Source: an archaeon
GTDB taxonomy: Archaea > Thermoplasmatota > Thermoplasmata > Methanomassiliicoccales > Methanomethylophilaceae
Reading direction: 5' to 3'
Assembly (NCBI GenBank): GCA_024399225.1
Contig: JAKSHV010000001.1
Location: 1 to 27,217, forward strand
DNA length: 27,217 nucleotides
This document shows, piece after piece, positions 1 to 5,993 of this stretch. A program made the position numbers and the translations under genes. Under the pieces are notes generated by a model that had not been told where the DNA came from, did not search any database, and was given only the letters and a program-made list of their open reading frames with translations. Positions within the stretch are counted from its first letter, which is position 1, and each line of letters opens with the position of its first letter.

Positions 1-112
1 TAGCCGTAAGACCTCCTCAACTTGCAAGAACAGCTTAGAGCCTGATTCGACAAAAATTTCATTCTGGGATGGCCGGCGACGACCAATGTCGCCCTTCACA
101 CTTCTTACAAAT

Positions 113-147
113 ATTCAAGAAAAAGAAATCGGGGGTCTTGCCCCCAG
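113..147 (-). terminator. Hairpin plus U-tract terminator of the zinc-ribbon gene
   Basis: Read on the minus strand, a GGGGG/CCCCC stem with a 5-nt loop (131-145) is followed by GATTTCTTTTTCTT (117-130). It lies just past the stop of the zinc-ribbon gene, so it probably ends the pepD/zinc-ribbon transcript. Positions 1-112 beyond it show no gene I can support on either strand. Confidence 0.5.
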
Positions 148-158
148 GGTTTGTCTTT

Positions 159-320
159 TCAGAGTTTGAAAGTGGTCCAGCAGCGAGGACAGAGGTGAAG
201 GTTCTCTCCTCCGCACTGGGGGCACTTCTCTGCGTCGATCTTGTACTGTTTGTAGCAAGAGCGGCAGACGACATAGGACACCTTAAGGGTGCAGTTCTCA
301 CAAACAACGGTTGCTGCCAT
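159..320 (-). CDS. Small double zinc-ribbon protein, 53 aa
   Basis: The protein has four CxxC knuckles (CENC, CRSC, CPQC, CPRC) in 53 residues, enough for two zinc sites or one paired zinc ribbon. Small archaeal zinc-ribbon proteins of this type often bind nucleic acid or act as subunits of larger machines, but no specific function can be read here. The start ATG at 320 is preferred to an upstream in-frame codon because AGAGGAA lies about 6 nt before it and because the upstream residues are not conserved-looking. It follows pepD on the same strand after a 46-bp gap that contains a possible TATA element, so it may be expressed both with pepD and from its own promoter. A hairpin/U-tract follows the gene. 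Confidence 0.75.
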   Translation of the reverse strand: MAATVVCENCTLKVSYVVCRSCYKQYKIDAEKCPQCGGENLHLCPRCWTTFKL

Positions 321-366
321 TTGTATTCCTCTGAGAGCCGAATAGCATCGGACCGATATAATCCCA

Positions 367-1764
367 TCACTCCGAGGACAGTTCACGGATGAGCTCGAAG
401 AGGTATCCCTTCATCTCGGTCAGGGTGCGGAGGTCCATGCACTCGTCCGGAGTGTGTGCTCCGTGGATGGTGGGGCCGATGGCGATCGCCTCCATTCCGG
501 GACACTTGTCCTTGATCGTACTGGATTCCAGACCGCCGTGGGTTATGGTGACTATCGGATTCCTTCCGAAATATTCTTTGTAGATCTCCACGGCCTTCTT
601 CACAAGATGGCAGTCCTCGGACTCCCTCCATGCGGGGAATATCTCCGGTACAGGCACATCTGCACCCGCATTCTGGAATATCGCTCTGATCTTGGATACA
701 AGTTCCCTGAGAACGACGATGTCGGAACTGCGGGGCTTGATTATGACCTTGCATGTGTCCTCCACAACCCCGATGTTGGAGGAGGTCTTCACACCGTACT
801 CGTCGGTATCCATGGCACCGTTGGGACAGGTTAGGATCGCATCGAGATAATCGCCGGTATCCTGTGCAGACCAGGTATCCTGCGAATCGGATCCGACAAG
901 GGACATTACGAATCCGGGTTCGTCCATGGTAAGGATGCAATCGCTGCTGTACTGTTCGAAGATGGGGCCGATATCATATCCTGCGGGAACGGAGAACACA
1001 ACGGAAGAGGTCATGGGGATGACATTGGGTGCGGAACCTCCTGTGAAGGATGCTATCCTGACCCCTTTCAGTTTTTTCATAAATCCGGCGGCGAGGAGTA
1101 TCGCATTGCCCCTCTTCTTGTCTATCTCGATGGCGGAGTGTCCTCCCCTGAGTCCTTCGATGTCCAATCTGTAGAACTTTCCCGAATCTTCCTTTCTGGA
1201 ATATCCGAATGCTGCCTCGATGTCGGTGGATCCTGCGCTTCCGATGGTGATCTCGTTCACATCCTCGTTGTCGAGGTTGATGAGGTACTTTCCGGACACC
1301 CAGTTCTCCTTCATCCTGGCGGCACCGATGAGACCGATCTCCTCATCGACGGTGAACAGGCATTCCAGGTCCGCGGATGCCATTCCGGGATCGGTAAGGG
1401 CGCAGAGCATAAGTGCCAGACCTCCTCCGTCATCGGCTCCGAGGGTGGTGTTGCGTGCGTGCATCCATCCGTTCTCGATATAGACGTCGAGAGGGGAATT
1501 CACGAAATCGAAGGAATGTCCCGGTGTCACCGTGGCCACGATGTCGATGTGTCCCTGGAGGACTATGGTCTTTCCCGAAGTCCCCTTCCTGCGGATCAGG
1601 ACATTGCCTGCCTCGTCGATCTCGTATTCGAGACCGTGGGCCTTGGCGAAATCCACAAGGTATTCCCTGATCCTGTCGAGATGTCTCGACGGGCGGGGCA
1701 CCTGGGTGAGTTCGGTGAAATACTTCAGTTCGTCTGTTCCTTCGTAATCGGTCTTCCAGGACAT
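367..1764 (-). CDS. pepD: Aminoacyl-histidine (cytosol non-specific) dipeptidase, M20 family
   Basis: A 465-residue zinc metallopeptidase of the PepD/peptidase T-like M20 group, which splits dipeptides in the cytoplasm for amino-acid salvage. The metal and catalytic motifs are visible in order: QGHID (residues 70-74), TTLGADDGGG (106-115, bridging Asp), DEEIG (140-144, catalytic Glu and metal ligand), and HGGLE near the C-terminus. The lid/dimerisation domain lies between residues of about 180 and 380. The length is slightly under the bacterial PepD norm of about 485. The reading frame stays open for 68 more codons upstream, but that stretch is Arg-rich non-protein-like sequence that runs into the divergent gene, so ATG 1764 is chosen. 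PepD is common in gut anaerobes; acquisition from bacteria is possible but not shown. Confidence 0.92.
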   Translation of the reverse strand: MSWKTDYEGTDELKYFTELTQVPRPSRHLDRIREYLVDFAKAHGLEYEIDEAGNVLIRRKGTSGKTIVLQGHIDIVATVTPGHSFDFVNSPLDVYIENGWMHARNTTLGADDGGGLALMLCALTDPGMASADLECLFTVDEEIGLIGAARMKENWVSGKYLINLDNEDVNEITIGSAGSTDIEAAFGYSRKEDSGKFYRLDIEGLRGGHSAIEIDKKRGNAILLAAGFMKKLKGVRIASFTGGSAPNVIPMTSSVVFSVPAGYDIGPIFEQYSSDCILTMDEPGFVMSLVGSDSQDTWSAQDTGDYLDAILTCPNGAMDTDEYGVKTSSNIGVVEDTCKVIIKPRSSDIVVLRELVSKIRAIFQNAGADVPVPEIFPAWRESEDCHLVKKAVEIYKEYFGRNPIVTITHGGLESSTIKDKCPGMEAIAIGPTIHGAHTPDECMDLRTLTEMKGYLFELIRELSSE

Positions 1765-1794
1765 CTTCACACTGAATCCGCATACACATACGGT

Positions 1795-1810
1795 ATCAAA
1801 TATTCGACGT
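1795..1810. promoter_or_regulatory. Shared divergent promoter region pepD / 190-aa gene
   Basis: An AT-rich element, TATCAAATATTCGA, lies between the divergent genes starting at 1764 (minus) and 1824 (plus). It could serve as TATA box on either strand; for the plus gene it sits about 25 nt from the ATG, which would give a leaderless or very short-leader mRNA. Confidence 0.35.
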
Positions 1811-1823
1811 ACAATCAACATGC

Positions 1824-2396
1824 ATGGACAATGCAGAATTCGAAAAGACCCTCTCCGAATACAAAGAGACCCTGGAAAGGTTATCCTCCGAGTCCAAGGA
1901 GATCGCCGAGAAACTCTGCATACTTCTCGAGGAACACGACGGCGATGCCGACGATGTCCGCTGGGCATGCCGTACCATGACCAACTCCGTCGATGATGTT
2001 CTCTCCGACGCTTCGAAGAGGCTCGGAAGGTTCAGGGCGGGAGACAAACCCGAACTGCCTTCGGTGCTCATGCTGGCCCTTCAGTGCTGTGAACGTCTCC
2101 ATGATACCGCGGAGATGTGCAGGAACGGAAGGGAGAACGAGAGAAGGGATCTGAAAGGTCAGATCGAGTCCAACATCGGATATCTGGCACATCATCTTGC
2201 AGCAATGGACGAAGACGGTTATCTCCCCGAGGACATGCCTGCATTCGAATCCTTCCATGCAATGTCGAAGAAGGTACTTGCCGGAGAAGGTGTCCTTGAG
2301 GAACTCACCGCATTCATCTGCAGCGAGATGGATCCCCTTCACAAGTATCTGATCAAACTCCGTGAGAACAATTTCTGGGAACAGAGAGAAGTGTGA
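1824..2396 (+). CDS. Hypothetical helical protein, 190 aa
   Basis: I do not recognise this protein. It is acidic, soluble and almost wholly helical by composition, with a charged N-terminal stretch (residues 1-40, rich in Glu/Lys with Leu spacing) that could form a coiled coil, and a second helical half with His/Cys residues (ALQCCERLHDTAEMC around 86-100). There is no signal peptide or membrane segment. It is transcribed away from pepD across a 59-bp gap and appears to be monocistronic, being followed by a noncoding stretch. The start ATG 1824 lacks a clear ribosome binding site and fits a leaderless mRNA. Confidence 0.7.
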   Translation: MDNAEFEKTLSEYKETLERLSSESKEIAEKLCILLEEHDGDADDVRWACRTMTNSVDDVLSDASKRLGRFRAGDKPELPSVLMLALQCCERLHDTAEMCRNGRENERRDLKGQIESNIGYLAHHLAAMDEDGYLPEDMPAFESFHAMSKKVLAGEGVLEELTAFICSEMDPLHKYLIKLRENNFWEQREV

Positions 2397-2405
2397 AGAA
2401 ACTAG

Positions 2406-2471
2406 CGCTCCTTCCTACAGCAGTAGTTCGATGCAAAGATCGGACAGGTCAGGAGCGATACCTGTTGGTAT
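2406..2471 (+). other. Possible structured RNA or folded 3' region
   Basis: Four complementary pairs occur in 66 nt: an outer CGCTCCT (2406-2412) / AGGAGCG (2451-2457), enclosing CTAC-AGCA-GTAG (2415-2426) and CGAT-GCAAAG-ATCG (2429-2442), followed by ATACC-TGTT-GGTAT (2458-2471). An alternative pairing ACAGGT (2444-2449) / ACCTGT (2460-2465) would break the outer stem. This could be the folded 3' end of the upstream mRNA or a small RNA; it is too short for a tRNA. It is a pattern found by eye, without an energy calculation. Confidence 0.3.
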
Positions 2472-2548
2472 TGTAATTGGCTCCTTTTCTATATAATGAT
2501 TCGCTGAAACATGTGTAAAAACGTGTTGAAGAGGTTTTCTGCCCGATC

Positions 2549-2632
2549 TCAGAGAAGGGACAGGAGGATTGCAACGACGTCGATAGCGACGATTGCTGCG
2601 AGAAGACCTGCGAGCTTCATATTGTCTGCCAT
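2549..2632 (-). CDS. Membrane microprotein, 27 aa
   Basis: A 27-residue ORF that is nearly one transmembrane helix: MADNMKL, then an unbroken run of Ala/Leu/Ile/Val with a single Asp in the middle (AIVAIDVVAIL). A TATA-like CTTTATATCC lies about 30 nt before the ATG on the same strand, placing the predicted transcript start only a few nucleotides before the start codon. The 387-bp gap between genes holds no other convincing coding region. The buried Asp suggests packing against a partner protein. Function unknown; expression is the main doubt. Confidence 0.45.
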   Translation of the reverse strand: MADNMKLAGLLAAIVAIDVVAILLSLL

Positions 2633-2740
2633 AGTCGAGGGATGAACTGCAATGGATATAAAGATGGCCCTAAGCAGGTTATATCGAGGGCTAAGGTGTT
2701 TTTATTCACATTACCAAATAATCTGAAAACTTGAAAATAC

Positions 2741-2781
2741 CTTTTTATTCGCGAAAATCGGTTGGTGAACAAGGAGGACTA
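2741..2781 (+). promoter_or_regulatory. TATA box and strong ribosome binding site of the 59-aa gene
   Basis: CTTTTTATTC (2742-2751) is a TATA-like element, and AAGGAGGA (2771-2778) ends 5 nt before ATG 2784. The pair supports the small downstream ORF as a real gene. Confidence 0.5.
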
Positions 2782-2783
2782 CT

Positions 2784-2963
2784 ATGGCATCAATCTCTTT
2801 TGAAACTGCTATGACTATAGATAATGAAGAACAGATGAAAATTATTCTCGATGCCATCGATGAAGCCGAATTGATGGGGCCGCTTCCAATAATGACTCCT
2901 GAAGAAACCGCTGCCAGACTTAAATCCGATGAGGAAAAAGTTCTGAAGATGTTTTCGAACTGA
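2784..2963 (+). CDS. Antitoxin-like small protein, 59 aa (family member A)
   Basis: This 59-residue protein belongs to a family with three members in the window. It shares xSISFxxxMTI at the start, the central LDAIDEAE and a following GP with the product at 13034-13213, which is also exactly 59 residues, and more distantly with the 57-aa partner of the GNAT protein at 19758-19931. The third member is translationally coupled to an acetyltransferase, so an antitoxin-type role is inferred for the family. Here no toxin gene follows: the next 116 bp contain only a 27-codon open frame without support. It is therefore an orphan antitoxin or a relic, yet it keeps an excellent ribosome binding site (AAGGAGGA). 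Confidence 0.7.
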   Translation: MASISFETAMTIDNEEQMKIILDAIDEAELMGPLPIMTPEETAARLKSDEEKVLKMFSN

Positions 2964-3079
2964 AATACCTAATAAACATGACGAACTTCATTAGAACTCG
3001 GACCGAGATTACAGATTATCCGAGAACGTCATCAAATCCCCTTTATACTCTACTCCGATAATCCCCACGGAGAACACAG

Positions 3080-3619
3080 ATGTCCAATATCGCAATCGTA
3101 CGCATCACCGAATACGAAGACGGGAGCGCCGCTTCCATAGCCAACGCATTCGCTGCCAAAGCGAAGGAGAACGGACACTCTGTTTCCGAGGTCACCACCA
3201 TCTTCAGCAAGTCCTGCCACTGCGGAGGACACTGCTGCCAGAAAGGCGGAGAGGGCTGCGGCGACGAGGACTGCATATGCACCTTCGCCAAATCCGTCCC
3301 CGACCACGACGTGATCGTTTTCTCGTTCCCCGTCGATATGGGCTTCTCGGCCACCGCGCTCAACCGCATCCTGCACAAAGTCACCTTCAACTGCGAGAAG
3401 GCGAACGATCCTTCCGAGAAGAGGGTCTACGTGCTCGCAACCTCGGATGCCTTCGATGAGTTCGTTTTCAACGATGCGCTTTCCGTCATCAAGATGGAAT
3501 GCAACCTGAAGAACTGGAAATATGCAGGCGAGCTTCTCATCCCCGGACTTCCCGACGCATGCATCGGTGCGGATCCCGTCAGTATCAGGAAGGCGGGAAG
3601 GCTTGCCGATACGATCTGA
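3080..3619 (+). CDS. Flavodoxin-fold NAD(P)H/FMN oxidoreductase-like protein with Cys-rich insert
   Basis: A 179-residue protein with the alpha/beta pattern of NADPH-dependent FMN reductases and iron-sulfur flavoproteins: beta1 SNIAIVRI, helix, beta2, then DVIVFSFPVDMGFSATALNRILHK, which matches the second FMN-contact loop. The unusual part is residues 46-67, with seven cysteines (C46, C48, C52, C53, C60, C65, C67) at the place where iron-sulfur flavoproteins carry their cluster-binding loop. The spacing differs from the classical CX2CX2CX4-7C. It probably transfers electrons in the cytoplasm using FMN and perhaps an Fe-S centre. A TATA-like CTTTATACTC lies near 3041; the gene ends tail to tail with the next one. 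Confidence 0.72.
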   Translation: MSNIAIVRITEYEDGSAASIANAFAAKAKENGHSVSEVTTIFSKSCHCGGHCCQKGGEGCGDEDCICTFAKSVPDHDVIVFSFPVDMGFSATALNRILHKVTFNCEKANDPSEKRVYVLATSDAFDEFVFNDALSVIKMECNLKNWKYAGELLIPGLPDACIGADPVSIRKAGRLADTI

Positions 3620-4168
3620 TCAGAAATCTGTTATCGGTGCCTGCTTCCCGTCGAGGAATCTCTGAAGGACGTCCTCTTCGACAGTACTGCAGATGATCTC
3701 CGCGGCCTCGTTGCCTTTCTCGTTGTAGGCGATTAGGGCACCTTTTCCCATATACGGTGCGATACCGCGTTCCGATGCTGAATAATATGTGCTGATGACA
3801 CAGAAATCGGTAAGCATTCCGGTCAGGAGAATGCAATCCGCTCCCAGATCCCTCAGGACCTTCTCCAGATCCGTGTTCTTGAAGCAGCTCATGTATCCCT
3901 TGTGGACCACGATGTCCGTATCACGGAAATCGATTCCCTGAAGCCATTCATCTCCGTCATCACCGGGATATGGTTCATGAGTCGGTCCGTCGAAATGGAT
4001 GAAGATCACGGGAAGCCCGCGTTCACGGAACATCCCCATGTATCTGTTTATGCCCGTGACGGCGGAATCCCTGATAGACTCCCATTCTGGGTGCTTGAGG
4101 TAGAACTTCCTCTGGGGATCCACGACCACGCAGGCCATCCTGGTCCCGCGGATGTTGTCACGGAGCAT
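3620..4168 (-). CDS. Isochorismatase-family cysteine hydrolase
   Basis: A 182-residue member of the isochorismatase-like hydrolases (a group including nicotinamidases, N-carbamoylsarcosine amidases and other amide hydrolases). The three catalytic residues are recognisable: Asp in CVVVDPQRKF near the N-terminus, Lys in VVHKGYMS, and the nucleophile Cys in MLTDFCVIST, the last preceded by the usual cis-peptide region. The substrate cannot be assigned. It lies 7 bp downstream of the DsbA-like gene on the same strand and converges with the flavodoxin-like gene with no intergenic DNA. A clear paralogue (20506-21060) lies in the right-hand operon; both begin with a related DNI/DTIWGxRMAxxVVD segment and end around RFLDGKQ. 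Confidence 0.85.
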   Translation of the reverse strand: MLRDNIRGTRMACVVVDPQRKFYLKHPEWESIRDSAVTGINRYMGMFRERGLPVIFIHFDGPTHEPYPGDDGDEWLQGIDFRDTDIVVHKGYMSCFKNTDLEKVLRDLGADCILLTGMLTDFCVISTYYSASERGIAPYMGKGALIAYNEKGNEAAEIICSTVEEDVLQRFLDGKQAPITDF

Positions 4169-4175
4169 GGAATGT

Positions 4176-4883
4176 TCACTCTTTCTTGGCGGGATGGCAG
4201 CCGTCGGGTCCGCAGACCATTCCGGCCTCGGAAGATTCCGTCTCCTCCTCGTCGTAAGCCCTCATGAGCCTCCTGCTCATGTCCCTGATGTCGATGGCTC
4301 CGGAGATGTAGGATTTCCTGTTGATGAGGAAGAAGGGTACCGCCTGGATTCCCATGCGCCTTGCCTCGTATTCATCTCTCAGGACATCCTCGGCGAAGGC
4401 CTCGCTGTTGAGGACGGAATCGATCTCCTCCTCGGTCAGACCCATCTCGAGACCTGCCATCTTGATCACTGCATGGTCGGCAAGTACCAGGTTCTCGCTG
4501 AAGAACGCCTTATACATGCGGACAACGAATTTGTTGCACAGGTCGTTGTTCTTGGACTGGATGTACTTTGCAAGCCTGAGACCATCGAAGGTGCTGGAGT
4601 TGCGTGCGGTGGCATAGTTGAAGTCGAGTCCCTCGGACCTTCCCATGGCACTGATGCTCTCGACCCTGTCACGGGCCATCTCGAGGGGCATCATGTAATG
4701 GTGTGCGAAACCCTCCACCATGTTGCGTTTGGGTTCCTTGGGTGCGTTGGGATTAAGACGGAACGCCTTGAACACGATCCTGGTCTCCTTGTCTATTCCA
4801 AGCTGCTCAAGTGCTTTGTGCAGCCTTGTCTCGGCAATCCAACAGAAAGGACAGGAAAAATCGGACCAGTATTCGATGATCAT
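4176..4883 (-). CDS. DsbA-family oxidoreductase (FrnE-like)
   Basis: A 235-residue thioredoxin-fold protein with the active-site motif CPFC at residues 11-14 in the context YWSDFSCPFCW, an inserted helical domain, and the cis-Pro loop GIQAVPFFLINRK near residue 180. This layout matches cytoplasmic FrnE/2-hydroxychromene-2-carboxylate isomerase-like DsbA relatives, which handle thiol-disulfide exchange; there is no signal peptide. A second Cys pair lies near the C-terminus (MVCGPDGCHPAKKE), which may be a metal site or a secondary redox pair. It forms a two-gene unit with the isochorismatase-like gene. The start ATG 4883 has no obvious ribosome binding site. Confidence 0.85.
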   Translation of the reverse strand: MIIEYWSDFSCPFCWIAETRLHKALEQLGIDKETRIVFKAFRLNPNAPKEPKRNMVEGFAHHYMMPLEMARDRVESISAMGRSEGLDFNYATARNSSTFDGLRLAKYIQSKNNDLCNKFVVRMYKAFFSENLVLADHAVIKMAGLEMGLTEEEIDSVLNSEAFAEDVLRDEYEARRMGIQAVPFFLINRKSYISGAIDIRDMSRRLMRAYDEEETESSEAGMVCGPDGCHPAKKE

Positions 4884-4960
4884 GGGTATCTGTGCACGGT
4901 ATTCGCTTCTTCACTATATTATTTCACTCGTAACGTCAATTTTTGCCTTATCAATACATT

Positions 4961-4998
4961 AACGTACAATAAAGTACATTAGAGAATATATTTATACA
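4961..4998 (+). promoter_or_regulatory. Promoter of the 132-aa gene with two GTAC half-sites
   Basis: TATATTTATACA (4987-4998) is a good archaeal TATA box, and ATG 5026 is only about 28 nt downstream, which implies a leaderless or very short-leader mRNA. Two GTAC boxes (4964-4967 and 4974-4977), 10 bp apart, lie immediately upstream and may be an activator or regulator site. Confidence 0.5.
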
Positions 4999-5025
4999 CG
5001 ATTAGCATAGTAGGTTTCGATAAAC

Positions 5026-5424
5026 ATGTCCTACACCAACGTCATCGTCAAAACAGGCAGGGACCTTGTCAACTTCTTCTACAACGTTCCCGAGAACGTC
5101 TGCCCCCACATGGCAGAGGGAGAGGCCGTCAGCAAGATCGAGCTCAGCGTTTACGTTGACGGCATGATGTTCTTCTCCAGGGAGTTCAGGTTCACCGGCG
5201 GAGACCCGGTCAACACCTTCGGCAAGGTAGACATCCTCAACATCGGAGAAGGAGAGTACTCCTACAGGCTGAAAGAGACCGTGGTGAACATCTCCAGGGA
5301 CAGTTTCGACAGGGAGATCGTAGGAACATCCGAGACCACTGGCACATTCATCATTGCAGAGAAGATCACCTCCTCGCCCTCCATCGGAACCGCGGTCACC
5401 GGTTCCATGGCAGGCACCTGCTGA
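5026..5424 (+). CDS. Unknown beta-rich protein, 132 aa, C-terminal Cys
   Basis: I do not recognise this protein. It is soluble, with alternating hydrophobic/polar stretches consistent with a beta sandwich (SKIELSVYVDGMMFFSREFRF, then YSYRLKETVVNIS), and ends in a flexible Ser/Gly/Thr tail terminating in AGTC with Cys as the last residue. There is no signal peptide. It has its own promoter and is followed after 62 bp by the helix-turn-helix/ATPase pair on the same strand, so it may belong to that cassette. Two other short genes of the cassette (8503-8679 and 8694-9164) also end in Cys. Confidence 0.75.
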   Translation: MSYTNVIVKTGRDLVNFFYNVPENVCPHMAEGEAVSKIELSVYVDGMMFFSREFRFTGGDPVNTFGKVDILNIGEGEYSYRLKETVVNISRDSFDREIVGTSETTGTFIIAEKITSSPSIGTAVTGSMAGTC

Positions 5425-5435
5425 CGTTAATTTGG

Positions 5436-5460
5436 TTTACACTTTCTGTAAATTTTTATA
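5436..5460 (+). promoter_or_regulatory. Palindromic operator TTTACA-N5-TGTAAA at TATA box
   Basis: TTTACA (5436-5441) and TGTAAA (5447-5452) form a perfect palindrome around CTTTC, immediately followed by a TATA element TTTTTATA (5453-5460). The same palindrome with the same 5-bp spacing recurs at 8110-8126. A factor bound here would overlap the promoter of the HTH/ATPase genes, as expected for autoregulation. Confidence 0.6.
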
Positions 5461-5486
5461 TCACACAAACCATCGTCGGAGCAATG

Positions 5487-5993
5487 ATGAAGGACAGGCT
5501 CCGCGAACTGAACATCAAGCTGACGGAATTATCTGACTACGTCGGCATATCGCGTCCCACCCTTTACAAATACATTGAATCATACGACGGTGGGGACTTC
5601 GGAAGCATCCGCACCGAGGTCCTGGAACTGTTCAGGTACCTCGACACCCCTGGGATCAGGAAGGAGCAGGCACTCACATACATGATCTCCCTTTCCAACG
5701 GAAACTCCTCCGACGACAGGGACATCATAAGGAATTATCTCACCGACAGGAACGCATCCGATGAGAAGATCCAGCTGATGAAGAAACTGTCCGGTTCCAC
5801 CTATCTCGACGAACTCATCCCCTATCTGAACAACTGCCTCGACATCCTTTCCAAGAGCACCGTCACCGAGGAGGAGCTCCACCAGGTGGTCGGGCTCGTC
5901 ATCATGAAATCCAAGGTCACCAGGAACGTGCAGTTCACCGACGGTGAGATGGAAGAGGCCAAAACGGCACTCGGAGGAAAATACAATGACTGA
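5487..5993 (+). CDS. Helix-turn-helix regulator-like protein
   Basis: A 168-residue protein with a clear N-terminal helix-turn-helix: helix KLTELSDY (11-18), turn VGIS (19-22) and recognition helix RPTLYKYIES (23-32). The remaining 130 residues are helical and acidic, with no known effector domain that I can name; they may bind the partner ATPase or mediate dimerisation. Two start codons are adjacent; ATG 5487 is preferred over 5484 because GGAG (5478-5481) is then 5 nt away rather than 2. The stop overlaps the ATPase start by 8 nt (ATG 5986, stop ending 5993), which means tight translational coupling. It is the best candidate to recognise the TTTACA-N5-TGTAAA sites before itself and before the 8180 gene. 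Confidence 0.82.
   Translation: MKDRLRELNIKLTELSDYVGISRPTLYKYIESYDGGDFGSIRTEVLELFRYLDTPGIRKEQALTYMISLSNGNSSDDRDIIRNYLTDRNASDEKIQLMKKLSGSTYLDELIPYLNNCLDILSKSTVTEEELHQVVGLVIMKSKVTRNVQFTDGEMEEAKTALGGKYND

Noticed and set aside
1138..1980. 280-codon open frame on the plus strand
   Set aside because: Antisense to pepD and running out of frame into the 190-aa gene; no protein-like features.
2406..2457. Possible tRNA
   Set aside because: The outer 7-bp stem and inner hairpins recall a cloverleaf, but the span is only 52 nt and lacks a T-loop and an anticodon arm of proper size.
2511..2645. Plus-strand ORF behind a TATA-like CTATATAAT near 2493
   Set aside because: The Arg/Ala/Ser-rich product looks like an antisense shadow of the 27-aa hydrophobic ORF; no ribosome binding site.
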